Notes: generated by a model from the sequence alone, not told the origin. 64,000 bases of DNA from Sphingobium sp. Ant17 (GCF_000588875.1 NZ_JEMV01000003.1:22303-86302); one strand, 5' to 3'; shown: positions 46,024-58,570, counted from the first letter of the stretch. Numbers and translations: made by a program.

Positions 46024-47076
46024 CTACTCGCCCTTTTCGCGGGCAAGCAGCGCCTGCTTGCGATCCAGCCCCCAGGCATAGCCGCCCGGCGTCCCGTCGC
46101 TGCGCAGGACGCGGTGGCAGGGGATGAGGACTGCCAGAACATTGTCGCCACAGGCGCTGCCCGCCGCGCGGACGGCTTGGGGGCGACCGATCGAGGCCGC
46201 GACCTCGCTATAGCTGCGCGTTTCGCCCGGCGGGATGGCGCGCAGGGCCGCCCAGACGGCCTGCTGAAAAGCGGTGCCGCACACGTCGATCGGCAAATCG
46301 GGGGTTTCGCCGGCATGATCGACCAGCGCCACGACGGCCTGCGCCAATTGGTCGAGCGCCGCGTCGGCAGGCTGAAGATCGGCGTTGGGGAAGCGCGCGC
46401 GCAGTTCCGGCTCGCCCTCGCCGAAGCTGATACGGCACAGGCCACGCGCGGTCGCCGCGACCAAAAGCGGCCCCAGGCTGCTGTCGATCGTGCGCCAGCG
46501 GACAAGCGCCCCGCGCCCGCCATCCTTCCAGGCGCTGGGCGTCATGCCCAGATGGCGGTCGGCGTCGGCATAGGCGCGGCTGGGCGCATTATAGCCCGCC
46601 GCATAGATGGCGCTCGTCACGCTGCCGGGCACGTCCAGCGCAGCCTTCAATCGGTCGGCGCGCAGGGCGCGAGCATAGGCGGCGGGGGTGAGGCCCGTCT
46701 CGCGCTTGAACAGGCGGTGGAAATGATGCGGGGCATAGCCGACATGGGCGGCGATCGCATCCAGCCGGGGGGCGTCCTCCGCCGCCTCGATCAATGCCCG
46801 CGCCGCCGCGACGGCGATTCGGTCGCGGCCCACCTCGTCCGGGCGGCAGCGCAGGCAGGCGCGAAAGCCCGCTGCGCGCGCGGCTGCCGGATCGGGCAGG
46901 AAGCGCATATTTTCGCGTTTGGGATGGCGGGCGGCGCAGCTTGGCTTGCAATAGATGCCGGTGGTGGCGACGCAGCCGACGAAGCGGTCGTCCATGGTGC
47001 GGTCGCGCGCAACGAAGGCGGCCCAGCAGGTCGCGTCGTCAGGCATCGGGTCGGCAAGGGCGGTCATCAGGGTCAT
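46024..47076 (-). CDS. ada: Ada: bifunctional methyltransferase and transcriptional regulator
   Basis: About 350 residues with the three Ada parts. The N-terminal zinc domain has TGIYCKPSCAARHPKRENM and CLRCRPDE, whose first cysteine accepts methyl groups from phosphotriesters. An AraC-type helix-turn-helix follows (HVGYAPHHFHRLFKRETGLT). The C-terminal O6-methylguanine-DNA methyltransferase has the acceptor PCHRVLRSDG. It repairs alkylated DNA and, once methylated, activates its own regulon. The start among ATG 47076, 47067 or 47046 is uncertain. Confidence 0.93.
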   Translation of the reverse strand: MTLMTALADPMPDDATCWAAFVARDRTMDDRFVGCVATTGIYCKPSCAARHPKRENMRFLPDPAAARAAGFRACLRCRPDEVGRDRIAVAAARALIEAAEDAPRLDAIAAHVGYAPHHFHRLFKRETGLTPAAYARALRADRLKAALDVPGSVTSAIYAAGYNAPSRAYADADRHLGMTPSAWKDGGRGALVRWRTIDSSLGPLLVAATARGLCRISFGEGEPELRARFPNADLQPADAALDQLAQAVVALVDHAGETPDLPIDVCGTAFQQAVWAALRAIPPGETRSYSEVAASIGRPQAVRAAGSACGDNVLAVLIPCHRVLRSDGTPGGYAWGLDRKQALLAREKGE

Positions 47077-47186
47077 GCCTATGGAATAGTCGCTGGCGTT
47101 TGGCCATGCTTCCCTTGTCTTGCTTTCAAAACATTGCGGCATTTCCCGATTGCGCCACGCCCGCCATCCAATATGTATGCCCGCTC

Positions 47187-48735
47187 ATGATCGCCCTCCT
47201 CCGCCGCTTCGCCCTGCTGATCGCGCTGTTTGCGCCAGCAACGTCCCATGCCGAACAGCAGGATATCGCTGCGGCGGCGCGCGGGGTGGTGCGGGTGGTG
47301 CTGGTCGCAACCGATGGCAGCGAGGCCTATTTCGTCGGCCATGGCAGCGGCCTGGCGGTCGCGCCCGACAAGATATTGACCAACGCCCATGTCGTCGAAC
47401 TGGCGCGCGAAGAGAAGAATCTCGTCATCGGCGTGATCCCGTCGGAGGGCACCAAGACCTATGGCGGGCGCATCATCGCCTTTTCGCCGGGCAACGATCT
47501 GGCGCTCATCCAGCTCGAAGAAGGCAGCCTGCCGGTCAGCACTTTCTATGCCGGGGCGATATCGGACGGGCAGCATGTCACCGCGATCGGCTATCCCGGC
47601 ACGGTGGATCGTGCGCAGGGGCTGGGCCTCAAACAGATGGTCGAACCGCTGGCCACGGTGAAGACCAGCGGCAATGTGTCGTCGGAGCGCGCGAGCCAGA
47701 GCTTCGAGACGGTGCTGCACACCGCGCCGCTGGCAGCGGGCAATAGCGGCGGGCCGCTGGTGGACGATTGCGGCCGGGTGCTGGGGGTCAATAGTTTCGG
47801 GTCGATTTCGGACGGCAACGACGCCGAATTCGGCTTTGCCGTGTCGTGGCGCGAGATCGCCTCCTTCCTGCGGCAAGCGGGTGTCGCATCACTGCGCACC
47901 GTCGTCCCCGTGCCGGTCGATGGCGGAAGCGGATGCCGCCGAGGCCTCCATCACCCAGCGCGAATCGCAGGCGAGCGAGCAGAAGAACCGAGCCAGCGCC
48001 GATGCGCGCGATCAGGCGATGATGCGCGCGCGCGATGCCGCCGAGCGCGATGTCATCACCGCGCGCGAAAATGCCATGGCGGGCGCGGCCGTGTTGCTGG
48101 CGCTGGCGGTATTGGGGTTGGGCGCAGGCGGGCTATTCTACAGCCAGGGTAAGGAAAAGCCCGCCATATGGGGCATTGGCGGCGGCGGGGCGTTGCTGTT
48201 CGCCGCGCTGGCCCTGTTCGTGTTCAAGCCGAGTTTCGACACGATCGAAGAACGAACCGCCCTACCCCAAGACAAGAGCATCACCGGCAATGGCGCCTAT
48301 GCCTGGGCCGGGGACAATATCTGCCGGGTCGACCTGCAACGCAGCCGCCTGACCGTGTCGCAACCCAATGATATCGGGTTTAATTGGGCCGAGGGCGGCT
48401 GCGTCGATGGCAACACGCAATATGTCGCGAGTGGGACCAAATGGCAGCGCGCCAGCGTCCCGGCACAAGGCAATTTCGTCACCATGAGCGCGTTCGATCC
48501 GGCCAGCGGCACGCTGCGCGTCCAGCGCTGGCTGCCCGACATGGACAGCATGACCAAGGCGCGCGCGCTGCTGGGCGACACGCCTTTCCCTGGATGTAGC
48601 GCCGAGCCGGAGGCGCTGGCGCGCATCGCCACGCTGCAATCGGACCTGACTGCGCTGTTGCCCACGCAGCCCAATGAGCGGATCGTCTATCATTGCCAGA
48701 AGGGACGGCTTGCGCCTGCGGACGCCGCCGAATAG
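47187..48735 (+). CDS. Membrane-tethered trypsin-like serine protease with C-terminal extension (frameshifted)
   Basis: The N-terminal part has a signal peptide (LLIALFAPATSHA) and an HtrA-like protease domain with triad H68 (TNAHVV), D104 (GNDLALI) and S187 (AAGNSGGPL). The frame breaks near 47924. Unlike the other breaks here, this needs one base removed (or two added), which gives VDGEADAAEASITQ. The next frame has a charged alanine/glutamate coiled coil, two membrane helices (AVLLALAVLGLGAGGLF and GALLFAALALFVF), and a domain with three cysteines. There is no PDZ domain. The architecture is unusual. Confidence 0.75.
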
Positions 48736-48850
48736 CCGATTTGCGCGCGCAATAAAAACTCAGGCAAATGGCGCGCCCTTCCGACTAATGATGGAATCGC
48801 GCACCATGACTTGCATAGTCATAATCGCGCTGCTAACCGGCCCGACAACA

Positions 48851-48884
48851 AGGGGGACGGGCGTAACTGCTCCCCTCTCTTTTT
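48851..48884 (+). terminator. Possible terminator before the atp operon
   Basis: AGGGGG...CTCCCCT followed by a T-rich run (TCTCTTTTT). The stem is short (five to six pairs) with a 14-base loop, so support is modest. It lies 115 bases after the protease stop and 52 bases before atpH. Confidence 0.35.
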
Positions 48885-48935
48885 GCATGACCGGCAAATC
48901 ACCTGCCAGGGAAGTCAACGGAGGACGGCAAGCGC

Positions 48936-51020
<2,085 letters not shown>

Positions 51021-51021
<1 letters not shown>

Positions 51022-51314
51022 TGGCTTTGGCCTATCTCGCCAAGGTCAGCCTCAAGCCCGACTGCTTCGATGAAGCCTGTCGGGCGGTAGGCTCGATCGT
51101 TGCCGAGACTCGGTTGGAAACGGGGTGCGAGCGTTTCGATCCCCATCCGGCTGCTGACGGGTCACCGACGATCTTCATCTACGAGCGCTGGGCGGACAAG
51201 GCAGCGTTCGAGATGCATCACGCGCAACCCTATACGCGCGCGGTGTTCAAGAGCTACGAGGACTGGCTCGCTGCGCCAGTCGATATGACCGAACTCGCTG
51301 ATGGACTGACGTGA
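51021..51314 (+). CDS. Antibiotic biosynthesis monooxygenase (ABM)-like protein inserted in the atp operon
   Basis: A 97-residue dimeric ferredoxin-like ABM domain: [20 protein letters not shown], then [17 protein letters not shown] and [20 protein letters not shown]. It resembles putative quinol monooxygenases (YgiN type). The ATG overlaps the atpA stop (TAATG) and its own stop lies two bases before atpG, so it is translated within the operon. No role in ATP synthase is known to me. A quinone- or respiration-linked protective role is only a guess. Confidence 0.8.
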
Positions 51315-51315
51315 A

Positions 51316-52199
51316 ATGGCAAGTCTGAAAGAACTGAAGATCCGGATCGGGTCGGTCAAATCGACCCAGAAGATCACCAAGGCGAAGCAGATGGTCGCCG
51401 CCGCGAAGCTGCGCAAGGCGCAGGCCGCAGCGGAGGCCGCGCGTCCCTATAGCAGCCGTCTGGAAGCCGTGGTCGCCAGCCTGGCGTCGAAGATTGCGGG
51501 CGGATCGGGCGAAGGTGCCTCCCCGCTGCTGGCCGGCACCGGCAAGGACGAAGTGCATCTGCTGGTCGTCGCCAACTCCGACCGTGGCCTCGCCGGCGCG
51601 TTCAATGCGAACATCGTCAAGGCTGCCCGCGTCAAGGCGGATGCCTGATCGAGCAGGGCAAGACGGTGAAATTCTACCTGATCGGCCGCAAGGGTCGTCC
51701 GGTGATCAACCGCCTCTACCCCGGTGCCATTGTCGCCCAGTTCGACACTACTGGTGCCAAGCAGCCCGGTTATGATCAGGCGCAGGCGATCGCGAACGAG
51801 CTGACCACCATGTATCTGGACGGCAAGTTCGACATGGCGCACCTCTTCTATTCGCGCTTCAAATCGGCCCTGTCGCAAATCCCGACCGAGCAGCAGATCA
51901 TCCCCGTCAAGATCCCGGCCGATGCCGACCGCAACGCCATCGGCGCGACGGTGGAATATGAGCCGAGCGAGGAAGCGATCCTGGACGACCTGCTGCCGCG
52001 CAACATCGCGATCCAGCTGTTCAAGGCGCTGCTGGAAAACAACGCATCCGAACAGGGCGCGTCGATGAATGCGATGGACAATGCCACGCGCAACGCCGGC
52101 GACCTGATCAACAAACTGACCATCCAGTATAACCGCAGCCGCCAGGCCGCGATCACCACTGAGCTGGTCGAAATCATCTCGGGCGCGGAAGCCCTCTAA
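51316..52199 (+). CDS. atpG: ATP synthase F1 gamma subunit (frameshifted)
   Basis: Starts [20 protein letters not shown], the conserved gamma N-terminus. The frame breaks after VKADA at about 51645. One C added (GATGCCTGATC to GATGCCCTGATC) continues [20 protein letters not shown]. It ends with the conserved [22 protein letters not shown]. Repaired length is about 294 residues. Gamma is the rotating shaft of F1. Confidence 0.94.
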
Positions 52200-52223
52200 G
52201 TACACGCACGCAAGGAAGCAGTC

Positions 52224-53668
<1,445 letters not shown>

Positions 53669-53683
53669 GCAGAACCTATCTAG

Positions 53684-53829
53684 CCTTCTCCCGCCTTCGC
53701 GGGAGAAGGTTGGGTGAGGGTCTTTCTCTCTTTCTGACAATAAGCGGAAAGACAGAAAGACCCTCACCGACTTTGACTAGGCAGCAAGCTGCCAAGTCTT
53801 CGTAGCCTCTCCCGCGAAGGCGGGAGAGG
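53684..53829. repeat. Composite palindromic element between atpD and atpC
   Basis: Three outer features are nested here: hairpin CCTTCTCCCGC/GCGGGAGAAGG at 53684-53709, a long-range inverted repeat TGAGGGTCTTTCT (53715-53727) with AGAAAGACCCTCA (53754-53766), and hairpin CCTCTCCCGC/GCGGGAGAGG at 53806-53829. A small GGCAGC/GCTGCC dyad lies at 53780. The layout matches a mosaic of REP-like palindromes. It occupies almost the entire atpD-atpC gap, so it will be transcribed and may alter atpC expression. Confidence 0.75.
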
Positions 53830-53845
53830 GCAAGAGGATGGAAAC

Positions 53846-54100
53846 ATGGCACTGCATTTTGAACTTGTGACCCCCGAAAAGCTCGTTCGTGCGGCGGACG
53901 TGTGGCAGGTCGTGGTGCCGGGCACCGATGGAGACTTCGGTGTGCTGGAGGGCCATGCGCCCTTCATGTCGACCGTGCGCGACGGCAGCATCCAGATCTA
54001 TGCGTCGGCAGGCGCCACGCCGGAAATCATCCCGGTCCAGGGCGGCTTTGCCGAGGTCAATGAAAAGGGTCTGACCGTGCTGGCCGAAAAGGCGGGCTGA
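53846..54100 (+). CDS. atpC: ATP synthase F1 epsilon subunit (short form)
   Basis: An 84-residue epsilon subunit starting [20 protein letters not shown], with [18 protein letters not shown] and [20 protein letters not shown]. It consists of the N-terminal beta-sandwich only; the C-terminal helical hairpin (which brings many epsilons to about 130 residues) is absent. Loss of that inhibitory hairpin would remove epsilon-type control of ATP hydrolysis. A terminator follows 45 bases later. Confidence 0.92.
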   Translation: MALHFELVTPEKLVRAADVWQVVVPGTDGDFGVLEGHAPFMSTVRDGSIQIYASAGATPEIIPVQGGFAEVNEKGLTVLAEKAG

Positions 54101-54144
54101 TCCTTGAGCGATAGAGCGGCGGGCATTGGCCCAGCCGCATGAGG

Positions 54145-54169
54145 AGGGGCGCTATTGGCGCCCCTTTTT
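54145..54169 (+). terminator. Rho-independent terminator of the atp operon
   Basis: AGGGGCGC/GCGCCCCT with a five-base loop, followed by TTTTT. It is a textbook terminator placed 45 bases after atpC. The remaining sequence to 54311 holds no gene that I can support; the cpaF-type gene starts at 54312. Confidence 0.88.
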
Positions 54170-54311
54170 GTTTTCGCCGCAGGATCGCCGCCATCGACGC
54201 GCGACCTCAGTCTGCCCAATGCGCCATTAGCCATTTGTCAAAGTTTCCAATCTATTCACCTTATCCGACACCATCAGGCCGGCGACGGTCACGAATTGCT
54301 GGCGGAGATAT

Positions 54312-55834
54312 ATGAGCGCCTTTGGACGGAAAAATGGACCTGCCGCGATCAAGCCCGGCTTTGGCGTCGCCCGACCAATGCAGGGCGGTAGCGTAAAGGA
54401 GGAATCGCGTGGCGGCGAACAGTTCCCGCCGCTCGACATAGCCTCGCTGCCGGGCGAGACGTTCGATCCGCTATCCGTGCCGACCAGCCAGATGCAGCGC
54501 AACGCGGACGCGATGATGCGCCTGTCCGACCGCGCCAATGCCGAGCATCTGCCCGACGCCGGGCCGCAAGGGTTTGAGGCCAGCGTCCACAAGATCAAGG
54601 AACAGGTGCTGCCGCGCCTGCTGGAACGTGTCGATCCCGAAGCGGCGGCGACGCTGACCAAGGATGAGTTGGCGGAAGAATTCCGTCCCATCATCATGGA
54701 AGTGCTGGCCGAACTGAAGCTTACCCTCAACCGGCGCGAGCAGTTCGCGTTGGAAAAGGTGCTGGTCGATGAATTGCTGGGCCTGGGCCCGCTCGAAGAA
54801 TTGCTGAACGACCCGGACATAACCGACATTATGGTGAATGGCCCGGACCAGACCTATATCGAAAAAAGGGCAAGTTGGTCATCGCCCCGATCAAGTTCCG
54901 CGATGAGGAGCATTTGTTCCAGATTGCGCAGCGGATCGTCAACAAGGTCGGCCGACGCGTCGATCAGACCACGCCGCTGGCCGACGCCCGCCTTCCCGAT
55001 GGCAGTCGCGTCAACGTGATCGTGCCCCCGCTGAGCCTCAAGGGCACGGCGATCTCGATCCGTAAATTTTCCGCCAAGCCGATCACGCTCGACATGCTGG
55101 CCAATTGGGGCGCGATGAGCCCCAAAATGGCAACCGCGCTCAAGATTGCGGGCGCGTGCCGGTTCAACATCGTCATTTCGGGCGGCACCGGTTCGGGCAA
55201 GACAACGATGCTCAATGCCCTGTCGAAAATGATCGATCCGGGCGAGCGCGTGTTGACAATCGAGGATGCGGCGGAATTGCGCTTGCAACAGCCGCACTGG
55301 CTGCCGCTCGAAACCCGCCCGGCGAACCTGGAAGGCAATGGTGCCATCACCATCGGCGATCTCGTCAAGAACGCCCTGCGTATGCGGCCGGATCGCATCA
55401 TTCTGGGCGAAATTCGTGGTGCGGAATGTTTCGATCTGCTGGCGGCGATGAATACCGGCCATGACGGCTCCATGTGTACGCTGCACGCCAACAGCCCGCG
55501 CGAGTGCCTGGGCCGTATGGAAAATATGATCCTGATGGGGGACATCAAAATCCCCAAGGAAGCGATTTCCAAGCAAATCGCCGATTCGGTCGACCTGATC
55601 ATCCAGGTGAAGCGCCTGCGCGACGGGTCGCGCCGCATCACCAACGTCACCGAAGTGATCGGCATGGAGGGCGACGTCATCGTCACCCAGGAATTGTTCA
55701 AGTTCGAATATCATGACGAGGATGACAGCGGGAAGATCGTCGGCGAATATCGCTCGATGGGCCTGCGTCCCTATACGCTCGACAAGGCGCGGATGTTCGG
55801 CTTCGACCAGCCCTTTCTGGAAGCCTGCCTGTAA
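54312..55834 (+). CDS. cpaF: CpaF/TadA-type secretion ATPase (frameshifted)
   Basis: About 507 residues after repair. The N-terminal extension of about 150 residues is variable; the all-alpha domain has EKVLVDELLGLGPLEELLND. The frame breaks in a run of six A at 54862-54867; a seventh A gives EKKGKLVIAPIKFRDEEHLF. The ATPase core has Walker A GGTGSGKTTMLNAL, the Asp box and MRPDRIILGEIRGAECFDLL. This family drives Tad/Flp pilus assembly. No other tad/cpa gene adjoins it, so it is a solitary copy here. The symbol reflects family, not proven function. Confidence 0.85.
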
Positions 55835-55928
55835 GTTATGATGTTTGGAGGGGTTTTCCCTTCCATTCCCCTTGCGCTTGGCACGGACGGACGGCACATC
55901 AGCCTCTCCCTATAAGAGAGGATCCCCG

Positions 55929-56741
55929 ATGAACCGTCTCGCCCGTACCGCACTTGTTGCAACCGCCCTTTGCCTCCCCCTCCTGCCGCTGGCCGCCCAG
56001 CATGCCGATCATGCCGCGCATCAGGCCGCTGACCCGATTGCGGCGGCCGTCGCCGCGCCCAGCCGCACCCCGGCCAATGTCGCGCGCGACCAATATCGCC
56101 ATCCGGCCGAGACGCTGGCCTTTTTCGGCGTTACCCCGGCCCAGACCGTGGTGGAATATAGCCCCAGTGGTGGCTGGTATTCCGAAATCCTCGCGCCGCT
56201 GCTGCGCGACAAGGGGCGTTTCTATGCGCTCCAGCCCAGCGGTCGCTATCTGGACGGCTACAAGACGTTCCTGGCCGCCAAGCCGACCGTCTATGACAAG
56301 GTGACGCTGGTCGCCCATCCTGATGAAACAGGCACGATCCCGGCGGGCAGCGTGGACACGGTGCTGACCTTCCGCAACGTGCATAATATGGTGATGGCGG
56401 GCAATGAAGCGGCGACCTTCAAGGCCTTCTTCGCGATGCTCAAGCCCGGCGGCACGCTGGGCGTGGTCGATCACCGCCTGCCCGAAGCGCGCGACAGCGC
56501 GCTGGAAAAGAGCAGCGGCTATCTCAAAGTCTCGACCATCAAGCGGATTGCGCAGGAGGCAGGCTTTGAATTCGTCGAGGCTTCGGAAGTGAATGCCAAC
56601 CCCAAGGACACGGCCGACTGGGCGAAGGGCGTCTGGACGCTGCCGCCCAGCCTTAGCCAGAAAGAGGTCGATCGCGACAAATATCTCGCCATCGGCGAAA
56701 GCGACCGGATGACGCTCAAATTCCGCAAGCCTGCGGCATAA
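55929..56741 (+). CDS. Exported SAM-dependent methyltransferase-like protein (COG4798 type)
   Basis: A 270-residue protein with a signal peptide (VATALCLPLLPLAAQ). It has a class I methyltransferase-like domain: the SAM-binding region is VVEYSPSGGWYSEILAPLL, with the acidic loop at GRFYALQPSGRYLDG and a DTVLTFRNVHNMVM strand. It ends ESDRMTLKFRKPA. A periplasmic methyltransferase is odd, because SAM is cytoplasmic, so it may bind another ligand. Family relatives are described as predicted methyltransferases. GGATCCCCG precedes ATG 55929. Confidence 0.78.
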   Translation: MNRLARTALVATALCLPLLPLAAQHADHAAHQAADPIAAAVAAPSRTPANVARDQYRHPAETLAFFGVTPAQTVVEYSPSGGWYSEILAPLLRDKGRFYALQPSGRYLDGYKTFLAAKPTVYDKVTLVAHPDETGTIPAGSVDTVLTFRNVHNMVMAGNEAATFKAFFAMLKPGGTLGVVDHRLPEARDSALEKSSGYLKVSTIKRIAQEAGFEFVEASEVNANPKDTADWAKGVWTLPPSLSQKEVDRDKYLAIGESDRMTLKFRKPAA

Positions 56742-56755
56742 GCCTTTCCTGACCA

Positions 56756-56785
56756 AGCCCGGTTGCGTCATCGCGCGACCGGGCT
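56756..56785 (+). terminator. Hairpin terminator after the exported methyltransferase gene
   Basis: AGCCCGGTTGCG/CGCGACCGGGCT with a six-base loop, one G-T pair, and no T-run. It starts 15 bases after the stop and ends 11 bases before the GTG start of the transporter gene. Confidence 0.6.
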
Positions 56786-56796
56786 AAGGCGGGGGC

Positions 56797-57678
56797 GTGA
56801 CCCTTGCCGCCCGCCCCCATCGCCCGCTCCTGGCCATCGGCCTGCGCCTGACCGCCGTGATCTGCCTGTCGGCGATGTTCATCACAGTGCGGATCGTCGA
56901 TCAGCGCGGCGTCCATATCGTCGAATCGCTCTTCTACCGGCAGGCGCTTGCCCTGCCCTTCGTGATCGCTTGGCTGTCCCTGTCCGGTGGACTGGGCGCG
57001 GTGCGGACGCAGCGGATCGGCGTTCATGCCAGCCGGATGCTGCTCGGCCTGACCGGCATGCTGCTCAACTTCCTGTCCTACATCCTCCTGCTGCCTGCCG
57101 AGGCGGCCACGATCGGCTTCACCATGCCGATTTTCGGCACGATCCTATCGGCGCTGATTCTGCGCGAGGCGACCGGGGTGCATCGCTGGAGCGCGGTGCT
57201 GATCGGCTTTGTCGGCGTGCTGGTGATGATCCGGCCCGAAGCCGGGCATTTCCCGATGCAGGGCGTCGCGGTCGCGATTGCCGGAGCCTTGGTCACCGCC
57301 AGCGTCAGCCTGGTGCTGCGCGCGCTCGGCCGCACGGAGAATGCAGGCGTGGTCGTGTTCTGGTTCACGGCGCTGTCGATGATCCCGCTGGGCATCGCCA
57401 TGCCCTTCTTTGCGCAGGGCCATGATCCGCTGACATGGGGATTGCTGCTGCTGATCGGCTGCGTTGGTGGGATCGCACAGCTTTGCCTGACCGCATCGCT
57501 GCGCTGGGGGCCGGTGTCGGTGGTGCTGCCGATGGATTATAGCGCAATCATCTGGACCACGCTGCTGGGCGTCGCGATAGGCGAGGATTGGCCCATGATC
57601 ACCACCTGGATCGGCGCAAGCCTCATCATCGCCAGCGGGCTGTATATTGCCTGGCGCGAACATCGTCGCGCCAGGTAA
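56797..57678 (+). CDS. EamA/DMT-family transporter
   Basis: A 293-residue protein with ten predicted helices in two EamA repeats. The first repeat runs from LLAIGLRLTAVICLSAMFIT to about residue 140, and the second from GVAVAIAGALVTASVSLVL to the C-terminus. Each ends with the IGFVGVLVMIRPE- or GASLIIASGLYIA-type helix. The start is GTG 56797. DMT members export small metabolites, amino acids or drugs; the substrate cannot be told. It is convergent with the OsmC gene. Confidence 0.82.
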   Translation: MTLAARPHRPLLAIGLRLTAVICLSAMFITVRIVDQRGVHIVESLFYRQALALPFVIAWLSLSGGLGAVRTQRIGVHASRMLLGLTGMLLNFLSYILLLPAEAATIGFTMPIFGTILSALILREATGVHRWSAVLIGFVGVLVMIRPEAGHFPMQGVAVAIAGALVTASVSLVLRALGRTENAGVVVFWFTALSMIPLGIAMPFFAQGHDPLTWGLLLLIGCVGGIAQLCLTASLRWGPVSVVLPMDYSAIIWTTLLGVAIGEDWPMITTWIGASLIIASGLYIAWREHRRAR

Positions 57679-57685
57679 TTGGTCG

Positions 57686-58117
57686 TCAGCTCAGCAGTTC
57701 AGCATCCAGGCTGATCTCGGCCTTCAACAGCTTGGAGATCGGGCAGTTGGCCTTGGCCTTGCCCGCCAGTTCCTGGAAAGTCGCATCGTCAGTACCGGGG
57801 ATGGTCGCCTTGAGCGTCAGATGGCTGGCGGTCACGGCAAAACCGTCATCCTGCTTTTCCAGCGTCACGACGGCGTTGGTTTCCATCTTGTCCGCCGTCA
57901 GCCCGGCTTCACCCAGTATCAGCGACAGCGCCATGGTGAAGCAGGAAGCGTGGGCGGCCGCGATCAGTTCTTCGGGGTTGCTGCCCTTGACGCCTTCAAA
58001 GCGCGTGGCGAATCCATAGGGATGAGCGTCCAGCGCGCCGCTTTGGGTGGAAATGCTACCTTTGCCATCTTTAAGGCCGCCGCTCCAGGCCGCCGAACCA
58101 CTGCGATTGATTGTCAT
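57686..58117 (-). CDS. osmC: OsmC-family peroxiredoxin
   Basis: This 143-residue protein has the two redox cysteines of OsmC in HASCFTMALSLIL and KANCPISKLL, and the start INRSGSAAWSGGLKDGKGSI typical of the OsmC subfamily. It reduces organic hydroperoxides using lipoylated proteins. AAAAGGAGCGAGAC precedes ATG 58115-58117. It is divergent from the PRC-barrel gene, and an EcfG-like promoter lies between them, pointing away from osmC. Confidence 0.92.
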   Translation of the reverse strand: MTINRSGSAAWSGGLKDGKGSISTQSGALDAHPYGFATRFEGVKGSNPEELIAAAHASCFTMALSLILGEAGLTADKMETNAVVTLEKQDDGFAVTASHLTLKATIPGTDDATFQELAGKAKANCPISKLLKAEISLDAELLS

Positions 58118-58142
58118 GTCTCGCTCCTTTTGTGTCAGACAG

Positions 58143-58167
58143 GGAACCCTAGCCCAGCCGCATGGTT
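58143..58167 (+). promoter_or_regulatory. Candidate EcfG-type promoter of the PRC-barrel gene
   Basis: GGAAC at 58143-58147, a 16-base spacer and GGTT at 58164-58167. This fits GGAAC-N16/17-CGTT with one change in the -10 element. It points at the PRC-barrel gene, 38 bases downstream. The match together with a stress-type gene suggests general stress response control. Confidence 0.5.
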
Positions 58168-58204
58168 GCATGAGTATAGCGACATTTTAATGAGGAGAGC
58201 GACG

Positions 58205-58570
58205 ATGGCCGAACTGGCTATGCACAATCGCGGCGACCTGATCGCATCGGACCGGGTCGAAGGCACGGCGGTCTATAACAAGCAGGGCGAAAAGCTCGGC
58301 AAGATTTCCAATTTCATGGTCGACAAGAAGAGTGGGCAAGTGCGCTATGCCGTCCTATCGTTCGGCGGCTTTCTGGGCATTGGCGAAGATCATTATCCCC
58401 TGCCCTGGTCGATGCTCGACTATGATGTCGCCCAGGGCGGTTATGTCGTGGAACTGGATAAATCGGTTCTTGACGACGCGCCCCGCTACGCCGCCGAACA
58501 GCGGCCCGATTATGACGATGGCTATGGCCGCAACGTCTATCAATATTATGGGCTGATCTACCCCTGGTAG
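58205..58570 (+). CDS. PRC-barrel domain protein, probable stress protein
   Basis: A 121-residue protein starting MAELAMHNRGDLIASDRVEG. It has the PRC-barrel pattern VYNKQGEKLGKISNFMVDKK, YAVLSFGGFLGIGEDHYPLP and WSMLDYDVAQGGYVVELDK. The tyrosine-rich tail ends YGLIYPW. Such small PRC-barrel proteins are common in general stress regulons of alphaproteobacteria. AGGAGAGCGACG precedes the ATG. A possible EcfG promoter lies 38 bases upstream. Confidence 0.85.
   Translation: MAELAMHNRGDLIASDRVEGTAVYNKQGEKLGKISNFMVDKKSGQVRYAVLSFGGFLGIGEDHYPLPWSMLDYDVAQGGYVVELDKSVLDDAPRYAAEQRPDYDDGYGRNVYQYYGLIYPW

Noticed and set aside
54855..54880. Programmed ribosomal frameshifting at the A6G3 run in cpaF
   Set aside because: A run of A can cause slippage, but the codon phase does not give the classic heptamer, cpaF is not known to use it, and thirteen other genes show similar one-base breaks at unrelated sequences.
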